Source: Cerrena zonata
Taxonomy: Eukaryota; Basidiomycota; Agaricomycetes; Polyporales; Cerrenaceae
Reading direction: 5' to 3'
DNA length: 64,000 nucleotides
Assembly: GCA_038087015.1 (NCBI GenBank)
Contig: JASBNA010000062.1
Span: 1-64,000 of the forward strand
Below, in pieces: positions 10,111-19,843 of the stretch (position 1 is its first letter; each line of letters starts with the position of its first letter). The position numbers were made by a program, and so were the translations under genes. Under the pieces are notes generated by a model. It ran no database searches. It saw nothing but the letters and a program-made list of their open reading frames with translations, and was not told the origin of the DNA.

Positions 10111-11272
10111 CTAGAAAATAGTTGTCAATGCGCCGTCATCCGATCCACCCATCGCATTCAATGCCTTCACGTTCGGACCATTCTTTCCGAACGTAAATCC
10201 AACCCATACACCCCTCGCGAATGGCTCTTCCTTCTCCCTGACTGCCTCTACATTACGCTGTTTCTCTTTAACCTCGGCATATTTCTCCATATCTTCAGGT
10301 GAGGTGAAGTCATCATAGTAACCTGTATCAACTTCGGAGTCGAGAGCAGGGACGAACGGAGCTCGGACAGAGCGAAGGTGGTCCCACTTTACGCCCTTGA
10401 AGAACGTATGGGATTTGAGTTGGTCAAGAGACGAATAGCGAACGGAAGCATGTGCGATTAGTCTAAAGTTTCTCGTAATTAGTCAGAGTGTTTATGGCGT
10501 GGAATTAATATGCACGGCATCCCAAGCTATGTCCGACAAATTGAAAATCACATCCTCCGGGTTATCGTAATGTGGTCTTTTCAGTACTGCAGACCAATTC
10601 TTCAAATTTGTCCAAGTTTCCTCAGGCGTACTTCCACTGAATGGTGGGAAGCCGGCCAGGAACTCGAATAAAATGCATCCGAGGGACCAGTAATCCACCG
10701 AGTAACTGTAAGGTTTCCCTCGCAGGACTTCAGGTGCCATATAGTTAGGTGAGCCAACAGTTGAGTCGGCGTAGCGAGGATCTTGGTTCCGAATGGATCG
10801 GTAGATGGATCGACGTTCCATGGTAGAGCGATGAGCGAGTTCATTGTCCTTCACTTTATCAAGCTGTGCGACAATGATATAGGAATATTTACGTCAATGA
10901 AATAGTGTGTTAGAAAGGGACAAAATTCTTACCTTAACCTTCAAGGACTCAATTCTTTGAGGATTCAAGGCACCAGTTGCCAAACCGAAGTCCGTCAATT
11001 TGACATGTCCCGTTCCATCAATCAAGAAGTTCTATCGAGAATAAAATATTCAGAAATACTTCGCGGGGTAAGATATATTAGAGACCAACCTCTGGTTTAA
11101 GATCACGATGAATATATCCTAACTTGTGAAGTTCGCCTAGAGCAGCAAATATCATGCCCTTCGTGGTCGCCATGTGGATATCTGGACTACTTGCTGTTAA
11201 TCCTTTCGAAGTATTCATATGGATATCGGACAGCCCGGGAAACGGGTCTTTCCTCGATGGTAGTCCTGACAT
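10111..11272 (-). pseudogene. DBF2/NDR-type kinase lacking the N-lobe
   Basis: The C-lobe of a mitotic-exit/septation kinase (Dbf2/Sid2 group of NDR kinases) is well preserved: ALGELHKLGYIHRDLKPE, NFLIDGTGHVKLTDFGLATG, the NDR insert with RSTMERRSIYRSIR, VGSPNYMAPEVLRG, VDYWSLGCILFEFLAGFPPF, and the C-terminal extension ending in VWVGFTFGKN at 10111. The HRD, DFG and APE motifs are intact. The N-lobe is absent: no glycine loop, no VAIK lysine and no hydrophobic-motif partner region is found before the Spc25 gene begins at 11529. The sequence before ALGELH contains a short internal duplication (SDIHMNTSKG / PDIHMATTKG). The junction WDAV to LIAHASVRY also has no canonical GT donor in frame; only a GC donor keeps the frame. 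Possible starts are 11272 and 11173. It is a truncated, probably inactive gene, or a gene whose 5' exons moved elsewhere. Confidence 0.75.
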
Positions 11273-11528
11273 GAGTTTCGTGCAGAGTCGTCAAGAGGGA
11301 AATGGTATACAAGGTTTTCTGCCTTCGAGACAGTTGCGATGAGAGTTTGGGTTGAAAGTTGAACTTGAAACACTTTAGGCTTTCCCCGCGTCCCAAATTA
11401 AGAACGACACGATCGGCCGCCACTGCGTGATGGTGATCGATGCGGTTCGCGTCGCGTCAACCTTAACCTCCTTACAACCACGACTTTGTTATAGCTACTT
11501 TCTTCGACGAAAATCTTGTATACTAAAC
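11273..11528. promoter_or_regulatory. Short divergent intergenic region
   Basis: About 250 bp separate the kinase remnant (-) from Spc25 (+), so this must hold the Spc25 promoter. No TATA box is obvious. It would be far too short to also hold the missing kinase N-lobe. Confidence 0.4.
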
Positions 11529-12424
11529 ATGCCACACGTAGTGCGGGTGTCGAAACTTGACCTTGCCACCGTTCTTTCCCAGCCAAATCCACACATCAAC
11601 CTCAGGTTGGGAGCATATGAAACCTCTTCACGAAATTTCCTGAAAGCCGTGTCGAATTACACACAACGTGCCGTTACAGAGATAACTCACAGAAAGAACA
11701 ACTATGTATCGAATAAGGGAAAGATTGCGGAGAAATCAAAGCAACTAGAACAGGAGACGAACCAATGTAAAGTGAAGGAGTTGGAACTTATGACTAGTAT
11801 GAAGTAAAAACCTTTCTCTACGTACAAAGCGTTGACCGTGCGGTAGTACTTGGCAAGGAGCAAGAAGAACGCAAAGAAGCAGAGAGCTCAGTAGCAGCGT
11901 TTCTTCGGAAACTCGCCTCTATCAAGGAGAAGTGTGCCTCGTTGGACGTTGAGATCGAGCAACGTCGAGCGATAGTACAGAATTTACGGCGTGGTATGTA
12001 TTCCATAAATAAACTTGATCCTAAATTTATACCTACATCAAACGAACGCGAGCGCAATCTACTAGACAAACATGCTTCCCAGATATCCCCCGAGCTCGCA
12101 GAAATTGAACGCAGGACACAATGTGCCATTGAAGGGATCGACAAAGACAAGATTCTAATTCGGTTTACGCATATTGACCCTTCGGATCTACATCGAGAGT
12201 TCAGCTTTGTAATGGATGTATCAGGGAAGACTTACAAAGGCGAGTCCCTGTTCCTTTACCACAGCCCACATATTAACGGAGTGTATTACTCAGTACCGAC
12301 CACGAGTCCTTTCCTGCCAAATTTACCCATACTTCTGGATGAACTAAACGAATCAAGAGATATCTACAGCTTCATCAAACAGGTTCGACAAGCGTTTGAG
12401 GAGTTGGTCACTCATGGACGATGA
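11529..12424 (+). CDS. SPC25: Kinetochore protein Spc25
   Basis: Spc25 is a subunit of the Ndc80 complex that links kinetochores to microtubules. The start MPHVVRVSKLDLATVL at 11529 matches family N-termini. A coiled-coil rich in Glu, Lys and Gln follows (TEITHRKNNYVSNKGKIAEK), then the globular Spc25 domain: IRFTHIDPSDLHREFSFVMD, LPILLDELNESRDIYSFI and RQAFEEL. A 50-nt intron (11797-11846) is needed to join TSI-LGKEQEERKEAESS in frame. A second stretch near 11994-12055 can be read through or spliced; it has a good GTATGT donor but no acceptor that keeps the frame, so I keep it as coding. The product is about 280 residues, normal for basidiomycete Spc25. It is convergent with the Dabb gene downstream. 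Confidence 0.88.
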
Positions 12425-12618
12425 TGTATTCTTATGGTATGTATATTTGATCCATCGTTTGCACCGTGCTAACGTCACATCAACAGTGTATTGTTACAAT
12501 TTATATGTTGTTATTAGGGTCTGTATTGCATATTCTTCCCGCCGCAACTTCGCTGTTGCATCATAACCTCCTGATCGTCTGTCGCCGTAATCCTGGCCCT
12601 TGACCCTATTCGATTGTC

Positions 12619-13155
12619 CTAACACTTTGAAGGTGCTGGTGAGACTTCGATTTGGTAGGAAAGGACATCTATGGAATCATTGAGTGACATATCGAATCTA
12701 TTACCGATTAGTGGCACTTACCCTCAGTCACCCCCTGGAGAAGCTTCATCATCCTGCGATACCAATCAAGCTTTATCACCAGCAACGAGGACTGGAATAC
12801 TTACTGAAGGTGTGTCTCATGCTGTCGGTATTCATTGTATGTCTCCAAATCTTGGAAGTCTGCGAGTAAAGCTGAACCCCGTTTGGATTATTATCCTTGT
12901 CACTACCGTGTAGGCAATGGAACGTACCGATATCCCAACCCTGGTTTCGAGCCAAGGGATGCTTGAGAGGAGGACCCAAGGTGTATCCTTCTACCAAGTG
13001 GATGGTCTCAATCAAACCCTTAAGTCTGTCGAAGGTCTCCTTCTTCGAGTCAGAATCGGGGGTCGGCTTGGGTTTGGCGGGCGCTACATAAGCTGGTCAG
13101 TAGTTGTTAATGATTGACTCGGCGGATGTAACTGACCTATGTGTTTGACCGTCAT
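12619..13155 (-). CDS. Stress-responsive A/B barrel (Dabb) protein
   Basis: A small protein of about 120 residues in five exons. The start MTVKHI (13155) is typical of Dabb proteins. Later segments are TPDSDSKKETFDRLKGLIE, then VEGYTLGPPLKHPLARNQGW, DFQDLETYNEYRQHETHL and the C-terminal strand DVLSYQIEVSPAPSKC before TAG at 12619-12621. The order (helix, SxGPPL loop, xxDLExYxxHxxHL helix, VxxYxxE strand) is that of a dimeric alpha+beta ferredoxin-like barrel. Some members are stress-induced and some are small enzymes, so the substrate is unknown. Splice sites are canonical (GTCAGT, GTACGT and GTAAGT donors). It converges on Spc25 with a 194-bp spacer. Confidence 0.8.
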
Positions 13156-14657
13156 CGTAATGCCTCTGTGAGAGAGTGGGTAGTCCTGGGTGGTGATCGT
13201 GTCAGTCTTGTATTTGCCCATACTTATTGTTCGCAACAACTTACGCCCTGTTCGGTAATAGCCCTAGAACCACAAAGCGTTAGCGGTGAAACACAGGGGA
13301 AGTCTTATGTCTCCGACGTAGATAGCAGATCCTTCCGTAAGGGGTCCACAAGATACGGAAATCAATTTGTATTATCTATGTCGGAGCTTTAGTCTTGTTT
13401 CCTCTGCTGTCCAATTACATCCCTACCTCTTTCACTGAATTTCGCCTCTCCGAGTCGCCGCGGGACTCGTGGGCTACCTTTGAACGCGTAACATCTCCGA
13501 GCCTCCAGTTCGCTATCGAACTACGAAAACAATAAGATCAACAAATGACTTACTTGAATCTCACTCTTTCAGACAATGAGTGATTTCATTCCCGTTTCAT
13601 GCATGTGAACACATAGTTATAGTGTGTCGCTCCCACAGTCCTGTGGTCTGACCTTGAAGCCTGAGTTGGAGAGTAGTAAACGGAGACGATATATACCTGT
13701 TTCATTACGAGTGAAATAAATACATCATGCATGATGTGAACTTTCTAGTATTGGATGGACCTTTTGTTTGATGCAATGCGTAGTTCTGCGTGAAGTATGG
13801 ATATGGAATGATATAATGAGTAAGGCAATAGATACAGCACAGCACCTAAAAGTCCCAAATAGTGCTACAAAGAAGAATCAATCGAACAAATGACTAGGTG
13901 TACTACGATGAATTACGTACTAGCCGCTTCCCTTTTTCGATGCATGGTCAGATAGTACTGGTAGATATTAAACATTTTCATTGGTACATGTCCGAGATAA
14001 TATACTTCAGGAGTATCTACGTAGGACGAGTTCATGCAACTTAAAGTAATAAGCCGCGGCACTGCATAGCACTGCATCGATTGTCTCAGATCCCGGTGCC
14101 TTCCGTCCGCACGACATATCGGACCTTGCTCAGCATAGACCACTTCCGCCATACAGGCTCAGCCCAATTATCGGTCAATCCGTCCGCAAAAAGATCGGAC
14201 ATAGGGGGTCAGAATCGTCCATTTCCGTCCGCACCTCGTATATGACATTTATATATGGTAATAGGCGGGGGTCCTGATCATTTGCACACTGTTTGCTCTT
14301 GCTTCCCTTTCTCCCACGCTCTGCTACTGGCTGTTCGACTCTGTGAGAAACCTGACAGACCTCGGTTCCTTCAAGTTTGGTTCCTCACATTCAAACTCTG
14401 GAGACACTCCATCTCCATTTCCACTGCATCAATTGACATCCCCTATAGTACTACTGTATGACAATTAGAACCTATATTCTCTAATGTTGATCTTATTGTA
14501 GCAGTCACTCTACTGAGACTGACCCAGAGACACAACACAATTGAACAACTGTATGAGGGCAATGCGACGGAGCAGCAGCCATATACAACTCGACTTTTCT
14601 AGCTTTATTCTCTCAACACCTTTACATATTTTATATTATTAGCTACAGGTTATGAGG
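13156..14657. other. Long intergenic region, motif cluster near 14.1-14.24 kb
   Basis: No gene is supported in these 1.5 kb. Near its end CCGTCCGCA occurs three times (about 14104, 14180 and 14225), twice followed within 40 bases by ATCGGAC, giving paired direct and inverted GTCCG blocks. This may be a degenerate repeat or a cluster of binding sites. Confidence 0.4.
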
Positions 14658-14690
14658 GTTCAACGTTCAACGTTCAACGTTCAATGTTCA
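14658..14690 (+). repeat. GTTCAAC tandem repeat
   Basis: About four and a half copies of the 7-mer GTTCAAC, the last copies diverged (GTTCAAT, GTTCAGG). Confidence 0.85.
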
Positions 14691-14933
14691 GGTATATCTA
14701 CATTGGAAAACAGGGAAAGGGTCTCGGGATTGTGCGACCTGGCGTCTCCATTCCGATACCCTGGATCGTTTTTTTTTCCTCTTGGGACGTTTTCGATTTC
14801 ACGTGACCTTTCGCGCAGGACCCTGTGACCTGCTCCACGTCGCGTCGCGTCTCCCCTACACATTGTTTGTCCTTGCTTACCACTTCCTTTTCTTGGCCTT
14901 TTCCCGTCCTCGCGCCTTTGGTCGCCATCCTGC

Positions 14934-14970
14934 GACGGAGCTTCTGTCGAAGACAGATGCGGAGGAGCAG
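14934..14970 (+). repeat. Hairpin repeat, copy 1
   Basis: GCTTCTGTC-GAA-GACAGATGC forms a 9-bp stem with one T-T mismatch, embedded in GACGGAG...GGAGGAGC. A second copy lies at 15053. The two copies sit in a larger duplicated context: a motif of the type TCGGRATTGTGCGAC occurs at about 14727 and 15198. Confidence 0.65.
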
Positions 14971-15052
14971 AGATGGGGATATGTTCTTATTTTTTACTTA
15001 TCTATATGTCATTGTTTTATACCATTGTAATTTCTTGCTTACGCAGTGATGT

Positions 15053-15089
15053 GACGGAGGTTCTGTCGCAGACAGAACCGGAGGAACAT
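15053..15089 (+). repeat. Hairpin repeat, copy 2
   Basis: GGTTCTGTC-GCA-GACAGAACC is a perfect 9-bp stem with a 3-nt loop. Compared with copy 1 the second base pair has changed from C-G to G-C, so both sides changed together and the stem is kept. Confidence 0.65.
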
Positions 15090-15231
15090 TCACAAGATGT
15101 TTTTTTGGTCCATGTCTTATTACATTTTTTTGGCACTTAATTGACATGGGCTAGTAAATATCCATTTGTACTTTGTTAAACTTTAGTGTACCGCAAGGTA
15201 TCGGAATTGTGCGACTTGTCGCTGCTTTAAC

Positions 15232-18001
15232 TAGTGCCAGTTACCGAAAGCAGAATCAAAACACGTGATCTCAATCACTATATATATGCCACGAATCATC
15301 TCTTCCCTTGAGCGAATTGTGAGGCTGGTATTAGGAGCCTGCCCTAAAGTCGGAATCGTATTATCTAAAGAAGCATATGCTAGACGCTGGAATTTCGTCC
15401 AGGTTGATGCCGACTCTGCTGCCAAACAGTGCCAGCGGTTGAACATTATCATGGGCTAGTATGTACTATGTGCTAGTACGCAGGAACAGGTAGGACCCCA
15501 GAAAAGTGCCTGTTGCCACGGACACTTTTCATTGGGAACCTCGAAACCTCAAGAACTCTCAGTAACCCGTACTACTGGGCTTTAAGGCTTCAACGTGTCG
15601 TATTTCGTCTTCGGATCACCGATGTCGTCCGTATGCTCCCAGTCGCTCTCCAGTGGAGAACCTGTGTAGGCTGATGCAGAGAACATACATGTCCCCTCCT
15701 GTGAGCAATAACAGCCGGCTCTCGTCTTTGATTGCTTACTACGTCCTGCATCATTAGTCCTGACTTCGATGTCTAGAAACCTCACATTTCGTCCCTTGCC
15801 GATACTGACCGATGTAAGTCTATGATCACCATTGTACCTCTTCGAACCTCAGGACCACGTTTATAGGCGAAATGTCAAACCACAGAACAAGAGTCTACTT
15901 ATTGTCGCCTATTTGATTAGGTTTTAGGAACCCTTTTGACGATTCCTTGAAAGGGGATTTTTACTCCCAGACAGGGCAGTGTTCTACCAAGAGCAATACC
16001 GAAACGCGAACAAAAACTCACGTTGAAGGTCTACGTTGCTTCTTTCCCTATAGCTAAACATCATTACCAGACCTGCCAATAATATCATATTGTATGACAA
16101 TAATCCTCTATCGCGACGATTTGCTCGCAAGATATTATGTAGCCATTTCTGTTTTCCATTGTTAGGCCTCTCTTCCGTTTTTCTCTGCGGCATGGGTTAC
16201 CCCAGAAGATGCATCAGGTGGAGACTGTCACTCGTTGTCATGGTTTGTGTTTCACCTCCATGGCTACTCAGACAATGGCGTAGAATGTTTCGCTAATCTC
16301 GCGCCTGGATGCTCGGTCTCGGGTCTCTAATGATGAGTGGTATAATCTTGTACTTGAGTGCTACTTGCTCACTTGTAATACTACTAAACAATATGTTCAG
16401 AGAACGATGCGACTCGCGTATGTCGAAGTACAGATTGAGCTGACGCCATCCAACGGTCAGAAATTCGACTTCCCAGGCACCACAGGCATTGGGAATTGAT
16501 CGACATCTTCTTTGAGCAATGGCATGTCCATACGATGTATTCAAGAATCGATCTTTGACCGCTGTTCGACAAAGACTCTTGTTCTTTTGCTGAGAACGGG
16601 TCACGTAATCAACCGCGCAGTGAATGTCTATATGGAGGAAAGATTCAATGTGACTCACTTCTTACTTCGGTATTTCTTCAACCCAATTGCCTTCCTCCAT
16701 CTTCAAGCCTGCACCGGCTCCCTCATATCCGGCTCTAGTGCACTACAATTCTTCGACAGACCATTCTATCCAGACTCAAATCTTGAAATATATGTGTCTA
16801 TGTTGTGCAGCTCACAGGTTGTAATCTTCTCACTCGCACAAGGATACACCTGTACTCGGCACTCGAACTCGACAGCTCCGTTCTCCGAGAGACGGACAGC
16901 GACTGTCACAGGTCGATATGGAAATGTGAAAGACGGTATCGCTGGTGTTTCATGTTCGAGAAGGATCTGCCCGACGGGCCCATGCCTAAGCTCAAGGTTC
17001 AAGTCATCATCAGGAAAAACACGAATTCCGCATTGGAGATAATTGAGTCCTGTTATGCCATTAATAGACGGAATTGAGTGTTAAATGGGTGTCAAATGGA
17101 TGAAATGTTCAAAATAGAAGAATATTTTAGTCCCCAAGAAAGTAGATGTCTGAATGAATCAATTAGAAAAAAATAGAGGTGAAGAGACATAATATCACTT
17201 TGTAGACAATGATCCTGCGGTTCAATTTACTCATTTCTTCACAATCACATCCAATCGAAGTATCAAGAAAGTAACATATATTTCACAGCAGTACGCTACA
17301 ACTAGTCTAAATTGATTGTAATGTCTAATGCGGGTCGGTGTCCATTGTTCTCGGTATTGACATCTCGGTGAGTTGAGGTAGGGCTCACAGCTGAGGAGCT
17401 GAAGAACAAGTAAGTCATAGAATATTTGATAGAAGAGGAAGGCGTACAATGCGAGGCCGAATATCTTTCGCAGCAAGGAATGATATGTGGCTTCGTTCTT
17501 CGGGTTGCAGGCGAGTAATTCGAGCGACACTAGATGGTCGTTATAGACGGTCTTCACGCTATCAGCTGAGAATTGTCATTTGATGAGGGTACCAGTGGAA
17601 TACTCGTCGAGAGCATTGTAAGCCTGGGAATGCATCAGAAAATGTATGCTATATGTCAATAATGAAGAAGAACTCACGGCGACACTAGCGAGAGCCAGTA
17701 GGTGACGAGTGTTGGAAAATAGATATCGTCTAGGGAAGGCACAAGAGTGCCGAAACCTCAGTCGTCGATCATGGAACGTAGACGGACTGAGGGAAGCAAT
17801 ACGACGTGGCGAACGTGTTCACCTGAGACGTAAGCGCCGAAATTGACTAATTGGGTAACTACTATGGTACGTCGGAAATAGCATTGACTTGTTTTCCAAC
17901 AACGAGAGATCTCATACTCGTTGTTGGGGGTCTCAGAGAAGTGTGGCAGCAGTCGCTGAACTGCTTCCTTGATCCCCCCGCATTTGCCAGAATATAGATA
18001 A
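15232..18001. other. Low-confidence coding remnants, no clear gene
   Basis: Minus-strand frames at 16293-16658 and 16766-17002 and a hydrophobic frame at 17231-17557 (which begins with GTG, not ATG) look more protein-like than the background, for example LELRHGPVGQILLEHETP and VEFLTVGWRQLNLYFDIRES. I do not recognise a family and no exon chain connects them. They may be pseudogene pieces. Nothing else was found. Confidence 0.3.
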
Positions 18002-19679
18002 TCATTGGGTGTAAAACGGCTTGCCCGTATCAGCCTTTCCACTCTTGTAACGAATAGAGATGTTATATCTGTGACCATGAAATGAATATTGATTTTCACA
18101 TACCTTGGGATCCTCCGGGAATGTAAACAGGTAGTCAGGGTGTCTTTTTTGGAGATATGCAACACATCCCTTGCAGGCCACTTGGGAGCGTGTATCCAAC
18201 TGGTAGAACTCGACCACTTTGTTTCTTGCTATTGATTTACACTGTGATTTGATGTTATTCACACGTGCATCCAGCTGTGAGAATCGTGTCATGTGTTGAA
18301 TGAAGGCTTCGCATGGGAATGACAGATTAAAACGTACGACTGTTGCCAACCAATTTGAGTACTCTTTGTTCGACTTCAACTCCTGTTCGATGTCGTCATC
18401 CTCGTTGGCGCGGGCGGCGGTGAGGAGTGCTTCACGGTAGCAGCGTTTCTTCTCAGGAAGGAGGGGGAATGCTTGAACGAAAAAGAGATACTTGAGAGTC
18501 TGACCAATAGCCTGATGGAGACATGCCCTGAGCCGAGGATGCTGTTGCTTGATCGACAGTTTTCCGCCAGGTGAATCGGGTAGATCAAGGACAGTGGGCG
18601 ACTCAGGATGTCTGTGCTTCAAACCATCTTCAGTTTCAGCCAAAGGCAGGAGAGGTTTACTCTCGATATCACTCTCCAACTTGATGGCAAGTGGCGGCTG
18701 AGAGAGAAATGTCAGATCGAAGTTATTGTCGAGAACTATACTCATGTTCTGTCCATCAGATGCGGACCCGGTGCGGTCTGATGGAAAGCCATGTGGGTCT
18801 TTCCCCTTCTTGACATCGCTGGGAGCCTCCTTTCCACGAACGTATGGACGCTATAAGCAACAGGCTTCAAGCTTCAATATTGTAGACCCCACAATGAAAT
18901 TTCCGTACACACCTCAAGCTCTAGTCGCTGCTGAAGCTTTGTAGTTGTTATCTCCACTTCTGAGTCGTCATCCTCTACATCCTCACTACCGGCACTTCCA
19001 GTATCAGACTCCGAGCTGGAAGCCTTTTCATCCGATGAAGACGAAGACAAAGATGTTATCTCCTCTATTTCACCAACCTGCTTGGCCTTCTTTGTCGTTG
19101 CTGTTTTCTTCTTGGTCCGCTCTTTCTGTAGCTCCACGTTGGCATCGGTATCAATGATTTCAGGCGCTGCATATGCTGATAAAGATTGGGTTAGTCCATC
19201 TTGTGTACACTCCCAGTCATGGCGATCTAAATACTGGCGACGACTAGGAGCCTCCGGTTGGGCTGACAGGCCATTCTTAGGCTCAACACTCTTTAGAGAG
19301 ATGGTAAGTAATGTGCTCGCACAGTTGGACACAATGACAAACCTTTGCGTCGCTTCGAGTTCGACGTTGTTGCACTCGTTGAAGACCCCCGTTTACACCC
19401 AGAGCCTATAATCATCAGAAAATATACAAGAAATAGGATAATAGACTCAACCTTCTCTGACTGTCTTTGTCTTATCCTTGGTGCTTGTGAGCTCCGCAGC
19501 TAACAAGCCATCCTAAGTCAGTGTACTATTTTCCAAAATCCCTTTTGAGGTTATAACTTACATGACTCTTTGGCAGTGCTTGGTTTCTTGCCCTTCTTAC
19601 CCTTACGCTCCTGAGAGTCTTCCTTCATCTTCTGTGCCTTTGACTGCTGCTTTGCTGTACTTGCTCGAGTACCCGCCAT
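18002..19679 (-). CDS. DUF6532-like Agaricomycete protein
   Basis: The start MAGTRASTAKQQSKAQKMKE (19679) opens a basic Lys/Ser-rich N-terminus, followed by an acidic low-complexity segment (SSSSSDEKASSSESDTGS) and a conserved-looking domain: RLRACLHQAIGQTLKYLFF, LLPEKKRCYREALLTAARA, KEYSNWLAT, LDARVNNIKSQCKSIARNKV and VEFYQL. This resembles the fungal-specific DUF6532 family, whose function is unknown to me. An intron (GTACGT...CTCACAG) between WLAT and LDAR restores the family spacing. The C-terminus degrades after FPEDPK and stops at 18002, shorter than expected, so the gene may be 3'-damaged. It is head-to-head with the Plavaka transposase, only about 165 bp apart, and may be cargo of the same element. 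The family call is moderate. Confidence 0.55.
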
Positions 19680-19843
19680 ACCTAATAGCGAGGAAGGGCC
19701 TTTAGAGGATGTAGAAGGAAGGTGAGTAGTGCAGATACGTGGCGGAGCGGAGCTAGACCCGTATTGCATTGACCTTGATACCGGCTAGTGTTACCGCTTG
19801 TAACGCACCTATCCCATGTTACTTACCTTTACCAGACAATATC
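19680..19843. promoter_or_regulatory. Shared divergent promoter of transposase and DUF6532-like gene
   Basis: The 164 bp between the two start codons must serve both divergent genes. No TATA box or repeat is conspicuous. Confidence 0.45.

Noticed and set aside
17231..17557. Hydrophobic 108-codon minus-strand frame
   Set aside because: Starts with GTG, not ATG, has no recognisable family, and no supporting exons; mentioned only in the regional note.
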